A program made the translations under genes and the position numbers. Positions 6,003 through 8,362 of a stretch of DNA of 8,362 nt are shown in pieces. Within the stretch, counting starts at the first letter, position 1. Every line of letters starts with the position of its first letter. Under the pieces are notes generated by a model that was not told the origin of the DNA, ran no database searches, and saw nothing but the letters and a program-made list of their open reading frames with translations. This DNA comes from Thermoleophilaceae bacterium (lineage in GTDB: Bacteria; Actinomycetota; Thermoleophilia; Solirubrobacterales; Thermoleophilaceae): contig JACCSF010000029.1 in NCBI GenBank assembly GCA_013813135.1, positions 1 through 8,362 of the forward strand. The letters are read 5' to 3'.

Positions 6003-6284
6003 CTAGCGCTTGGTGCTGTCGTGGACCTCGTACACGTCGGGTTCGCTTGAGAACTCGATGCCGGCGTCTGCCAGCAACGGCATCAGGCGCTCGCCGAACG
6101 CCTCCCACTGCTCGCGCGAGTCCCAGATCTCGCTGACCATGAGGTTTCCATCGGTGCCGAAGCAGACGTGATAGTCGAGCCCGTCAGCCGGCCATTCAAG
6201 GCCGGCGGCTTCGAGCTGGCTGTTGGTCGCGTCGTACTTCTCGGCGGTCAGCGACACGGGGTGGTAGCGAACCACGATGCTCAT
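6003..6284 (-). CDS. Small ABM-like (dimeric alpha-beta barrel) hypothetical protein
   Basis: The 93-residue protein shows the alternating strand/helix pattern of ferredoxin-like dimeric alpha-beta barrels (antibiotic biosynthesis monooxygenase type). MSIVVRYHPVSLTAEKYDA is followed by GLDYHVCFGTDGNLMVSEIW, DSREQWEAFGERLMPLLADAG and a last strand EPDVYEVHD. The YHVCFG and SEIWDSREQWEAF blocks resemble a conserved actinobacterial hypothetical group. It could be a small-molecule binding protein or a cofactor-free monooxygenase, but I see no residues that decide this. AAGGAG lies 7 nt before ATG 6284, and a TTGCCT-N17-TAGGGT promoter precedes it. It is probably the first gene of a pair with the NTF2-like gene. 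Confidence 0.8.
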   Translation of the reverse strand: MSIVVRYHPVSLTAEKYDATNSQLEAAGLEWPADGLDYHVCFGTDGNLMVSEIWDSREQWEAFGERLMPLLADAGIEFSSEPDVYEVHDSTKR

Positions 6285-6317
6285 GCTGAACTCCTTCGAG
6301 GCGGGGGTAGTCAGCCG

Positions 6318-6346
6318 ACCCTATGCCGTCCCCAGCCGCCAGGCAA
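6318..6346 (-). promoter_or_regulatory. Sigma-70-type promoter of the ABM-like / NTF2-like pair
   Basis: On the minus strand TTGCCT (6341-6346) is followed by exactly 17 nt and TAGGGT (6318-6323). Transcription would start near 6311, giving a leader of about 27 nt that carries the AAGGAG site. Both boxes and the spacing agree with housekeeping actinobacterial promoters. Confidence 0.5.
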
Positions 6347-6603
6347 CCAGAGGGCATCCAAGATGACGACCCGGCCGCCGACCCGACACCTCTGGTCGTC
6401 AAGACATCGCCCGCCGAGTATCCGCGTCGCAAGGGGTGGGGCCAACCCCCCCGACCGTTCCCTCACTGGGACCTGCGGGGAGGCTCCTGCGCGCGCCGGG
6501 GGTTTGGTGGGGGGCGTTGACACGTGGCTAGGTTCACCTTGAAGCGGCGTGAGCGGCTGCTGACGTTGTTGGAGACGGGTCGGTGGAGGACGCCGCGCCT
6601 GCG
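6347..6603. other. Intergenic stretch with G-rich runs and a short coding-like frame
   Basis: This gap lies between the ABM-like promoter and the end of the HYR gene. It holds GGGG-CCAA-CCCC type pairing near 6434-6457, G-runs at 6498-6515, and TTGACA at 6517-6522. A frame from GTG 6524 reads VARFTLKRRERLLTLLETG before continuing antisense to the HYR gene. The basic helical look recalls the N-terminus of small DNA-binding proteins, but there is no ribosome binding site and no intact gene is supported. Confidence 0.35.
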
Positions 6604-7386
6604 CTACCCCGCCGGCGGCTTCTTGCCTCCGGTGGCGACGAAGCTGACGCAGTCGCCCTGGTTCTTGAAGACCGAGCCGAAGTTGCGCCAGCCGCCGTTC
6701 TTGCACTCCTGCTTGCTGGTTGGCAGCCGTACCACGACGTTGAACGACTTGGTCGTCTTGTTGCCCGAGTCGTCGGTCGCGGTGCAGGTCACGATGGTCG
6801 TGCCGACCGGGAAGGTGCTGCCCGACGGCGGGTTGCAGGTCACGTCGGGACTGGTGTCGAGGTTGTCGGTCGCCGAGATGCTGTAGGTCACTCTGGCACC
6901 CGAGAGCCCGCTGGCGTTGACGGCGATGCCCGATGGCACGGTCAAGATTGGCGGACTCGTGTCGGCCACCGCATCGGTAATGACGAAGTCGCCGACACCG
7001 CCGATGGGCGAAGAGAAGCGGGTCTTGCAATCGTCGGGGCCGACGGGACCAGGCTCCCTGCTGGTGGTCCACTTGTCCATCGACGCGTCCACCAGCGAAA
7101 AGAAAAAGGCGCCTTGATCCCCGACGTCCACTCCCACGACGGCGGTGTTGCCGCTGACGTGCAGGCAGCCGACGGGTAGGCCACTTATGCTGCCCCCAGG
7201 ACTCTCGCCCGACGGGCCGCTATGCACGTCGAATCCGATCCTCCCGGGCGGATTGTTCGACCCGGCGAAGAACTCCACGTAACCGACCACGGAGTCCTGG
7301 CTCGGGCTTTGGCCGGCCGACACGCTCGCGAACCAACCGGCAAGCCCCACACCGAGCGGCACGACGGCGAGCATCAGCCTCCTCAT
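6604..7386 (-). CDS. Secreted HYR-domain protein with Cys-containing C-terminal tail
   Basis: The 260-residue protein starts with a signal peptide (MRRLMLAVVPLGVGLAGWFA, likely cleavage after SVSA at about residue 24). Residues about 30-140 form a beta-rich region with Cys74 and Cys120 (GYVEFFAGSNNPPGRIGFDV, FFFSLVDASMDKW). Residues about 141-219 are a HYR (hyalin repeat, Ig-like) domain: DTSPPILTVPSGI, VTYSISATDN, VTCNPPSGSTFPVGTTIVTC, TATDDSGN, with the Cys184/Cys201 pair. The end, ECKNGGWRNFGSVFKNQGDC then VSFVATGG, is a tail I recall from many secreted actinobacterial proteins; it has Cys228 and Cys246. Six Cys in total suit three disulfides outside the cell. AAAGGAG precedes ATG 7386 with a 7-nt gap. 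An extracellular adhesive or matrix role is plausible. No catalytic motif is visible. Confidence 0.85.
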   Translation of the reverse strand: MRRLMLAVVPLGVGLAGWFASVSAGQSPSQDSVVGYVEFFAGSNNPPGRIGFDVHSGPSGESPGGSISGLPVGCLHVSGNTAVVGVDVGDQGAFFFSLVDASMDKWTTSREPGPVGPDDCKTRFSSPIGGVGDFVITDAVADTSPPILTVPSGIAVNASGLSGARVTYSISATDNLDTSPDVTCNPPSGSTFPVGTTIVTCTATDDSGNKTTKSFNVVVRLPTSKQECKNGGWRNFGSVFKNQGDCVSFVATGGKKPPAG

Positions 7387-7429
7387 CGGGCACTCCTTTC
7401 GGCCGAGTCCGGTGCCCTACCTGCTGCGT

Positions 7430-7458
7430 GGCCTACACCCCGGGTGGGGCGGAGTCAA
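7430..7458 (-). promoter_or_regulatory. Promoter candidate for the HYR-domain gene
   Basis: On the minus strand TTGACT (7453-7458) is followed by exactly 17 nt and TAGGCC (7430-7435). The -35 is near consensus; the -10 lacks the final T. Transcription would start near 7423, about 36 nt before the ATG. Confidence 0.4.
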
Positions 7459-7689
7459 GGTCCGGGCGCGCGCCGCACGTCCACCGTTTGCCTTTCTGAT
7501 CGCGGCGGCGAAGGCCCGCCCGGCACATACCAAGCGGCCCAACAGTTGTGCTGGCCGGCTGGCCGGCACTGGACCAGAAAGATCCGGCATTTTGCAGAAG
7601 ATTTGTGAGTTGGCTGTCGCCCGGTAGTGAAGTCTGTTCTGCGTCGGGCACGCTTCGACCGAGCGGCTGATCGATACGAGGGGGCGTCG
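7459..7689. other. Intergenic stretch upstream of the interrupted frame
   Basis: I see no supported gene here. It contains a tandem 8-mer CTGGCCGG (7551-7558 and 7559-7566), then a less GC-rich patch at about 7577-7617 that could be a promoter zone, though no clean -35/-10 pair was found. The last bases carry the GAGGGGG ribosome binding site of the next frame. Confidence 0.4.
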
Positions 7690-7977
7690 ATGTCCGACAA
7701 CCTGCAGATCACCGAGTCGGGCCACGTGGTTGCGACGCGTGCTGCGATGGCGGCGCTCGACGGCACACCCGGGTTGGTGGCCTGATCGCCTTCTACCAGC
7801 GAGCAGTGGTCGGCCGACCCCGCCGAGTATTGGATGTACGGGCGCGACGACCCTATGCACGACGCGAACGGCGACCCGCTGATCTTGGCCTACGAGGAAA
7901 CCAAGATGGTGCCGGTGTTGCCGCCGCCGACCCTGAAGTCCGTACTAGAGTCCGACGGGGAGAGGGAGATCCGCTAG
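7690..7977 (+). pseudogene. Small gene interrupted by an in-frame TGA
   Basis: ATG 7690 is preceded by GAGGGGG (7678-7684) with a 5-nt gap. It opens a frame reading MSDNLQITESGHVVATRAAM for its first 20 codons and ending at TGA 7783-7785 after 31 residues. The same frame then continues without stops for another 63 codons to TAG 7975-7977. That second part looks like protein: SEQWSADPAEYWMYGRDDPM, then DANGDPLILAYEETKMVPVL and PPPTLKSVLES. There is no good start with a ribosome binding site after the TGA (first ATG 7834). A nonsense mutation, a sequencing error, stop read-through or, less likely, two frames by chance could explain it. I saw no strong selenocysteine-type stem directly after the TGA. 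No family is recognised. Confidence 0.5.
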
Positions 7978-8036
7978 CAGCCGGCCTCGACGAGCACAAG
8001 GCCAATGGGCGTAGCGGCGCGCGTAAGCCGATCTGA

Positions 8037-8287
8037 CGCCCCGGGCCCGACAAGCGATTGTTTGCCGTCCCGCAGGGCCCGCCGCGCTGGGAGGTTGCCA
8101 GCCACGAGGTCCCGCCGCCCGACCCGGCCCCGGCTAAACGGCCGCCGCCGGCTCGCCGTACTGCGCGACCAGGGCGTCAACTTCGACAAAGCGTGGCAGG
8201 ACGCGGTCGCGTACGCGCTCAATCGGGTTGCATCCCCTTCCGACGCCTCGCCCGACTGGGCCGGTCTTCTCTCTACGATGCGGCCCG
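8037..8287 (+). pseudogene. Frame-shifted gene remnant before the tRNA gene
   Basis: Two adjoining plus-strand stretches look like coding sequence but lie in different frames. From 8043 one frame reads GPDKRLFAVPQGPPRWEVAS and on through HEVPPPDPAPAKRPPP. From about 8155 another frame reads LAVLRDQGVNFDKAWQDAVA, then YALNRVASPSDASPDWAG and LLSTMRP, running up to the tRNA gene. Neither part has a convincing start, and the switch near 8140-8160 suggests a frameshift in a decayed gene or a sequencing error. The last part overlaps the likely tRNA promoter, which argues against a functional gene. The RDQGVNFDKAWQDAV segment resembles the helical C-terminal parts of small actinobacterial hypothetical proteins. 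Confidence 0.35.
8274..8279 (+). promoter_or_regulatory. Likely -10 box of the tRNA gene
   Basis: TACGAT fits TANNNT and ends 8 nt before the mature 5' end of the tRNA at 8288, which implies a very short leader. No clear -35 lies 16-18 nt upstream. Confidence 0.4.
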
Positions 8288-8360
8288 GGGCCGGTAGCTC
8301 AGCGGTCAGAGCAGCGGACTCATAATCCGTAGGTCGTAGGTTCGATCCCTACCCGGCCCA
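8288..8360 (+). tRNA. tRNA with CAT anticodon, probably elongator tRNA-Met
   Basis: All arms fold. The acceptor GGGCCGG (8288-8294) pairs perfectly with CCGGCCC (8353-8359). The D-stem is GCTC/GAGC. The anticodon stem GCGGA/TCCGT encloses the loop CTCATAA with anticodon CAT at 8321-8323. The T-arm is GTAGG-TTCGATC-CCTAC, and the discriminator is A8360. CCA is not encoded (ATT follows), as is common in Actinobacteria. The G1-C72 pair and the lack of three G-C pairs in the anticodon stem argue against initiator tRNA. A tRNA-Ile2 (CAT modified by TilS) cannot be excluded by eye. Confidence 0.93.
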
Positions 8361-8362
8361 TT

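Noticed and set aside
6434..6515. G-quadruplex or strong terminator in the G/C-run region
   Set aside because: G-runs are unevenly spaced and the pairing is short with a mismatch; there is not enough for a confident call.
7551..7566. Tandem CTGGCCGG as a CRISPR or larger repeat array
   Set aside because: Only two 8-bp copies exist, with no spacers and no further copies nearby.
7783..7830. Selenocysteine insertion at the TGA
   Set aside because: Only a 4-bp stem (ACCA/TGGT) can be drawn after the TGA and the protein is not a known selenoprotein type, so a stop or mutation is more likely.
8288..8360. Initiator tRNA-fMet
   Set aside because: The acceptor has a normal G1-C72 pair and the anticodon stem lacks the three G-C pairs typical of bacterial initiators.

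Overview
The window is GC-rich DNA with strong G/C at third codon positions. The gene set points to Actinomycetota, most likely class Thermoleophilia (Solirubrobacterales/Gaiellales relatives). The pointers are an Rv3520c-like F420-dependent luciferase-like enzyme, an NTF2/SnoaL-like protein beginning MSQENV, a small dimeric alpha-beta barrel protein, a CX4C thioredoxin-fold lipoprotein, and a secreted HYR-domain protein with a Cys-bearing C-terminal tail. The taxonomic placement is inference from protein style; no ribosomal RNA is present.

Layout. Positions 1-145 hold the 5' end of an unrecognised minus-strand gene that leaves the window. A minus-strand pair follows: an F420-dependent oxidoreductase (1445-2476) and, 5 bp downstream, a GT1/MGT-type glycosyltransferase (192-1439). 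A plus-strand conserved hypothetical gene (2539-3018) runs divergently from the oxidoreductase and overlaps tail-to-tail with a minus-strand short-chain dehydrogenase (2947-3672). Divergent from the dehydrogenase is a plus-strand lipoprotein gene with an Ig-like and a thioredoxin-like domain (3786-4781). Next comes a small single-pass membrane protein (4948-5238) with a very good ribosome binding site, followed by two GC-rich hairpins. Another minus-strand pair, the ABM-like gene (6003-6284) then the NTF2-like gene (5542-5940), sits behind a recognisable promoter. A minus-strand secreted HYR-domain protein (6604-7386) has its own promoter.

The right end (about 7690-8287) looks degenerate. It has a 96-codon reading frame with a good ribosome binding site but an in-frame TGA (7690-7977), then a coding-like stretch that changes frame (8037-8287). 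The window ends with a complete CAT-anticodon tRNA gene (8288-8360).

How the genes relate: only the oxidoreductase/glycosyltransferase pair and the ABM/NTF2 pair look like operons. The first suggests redox and glycosyl modification of a shared small molecule, but no substrate can be read from the sequence. Most of the rest looks like single-gene units. I do not see a clear defence, CRISPR, transposon or secretion system. The most unusual items are the interrupted frame and gene remnant beside the tRNA, the CX4C lipoprotein and the paired divergent -10 boxes.
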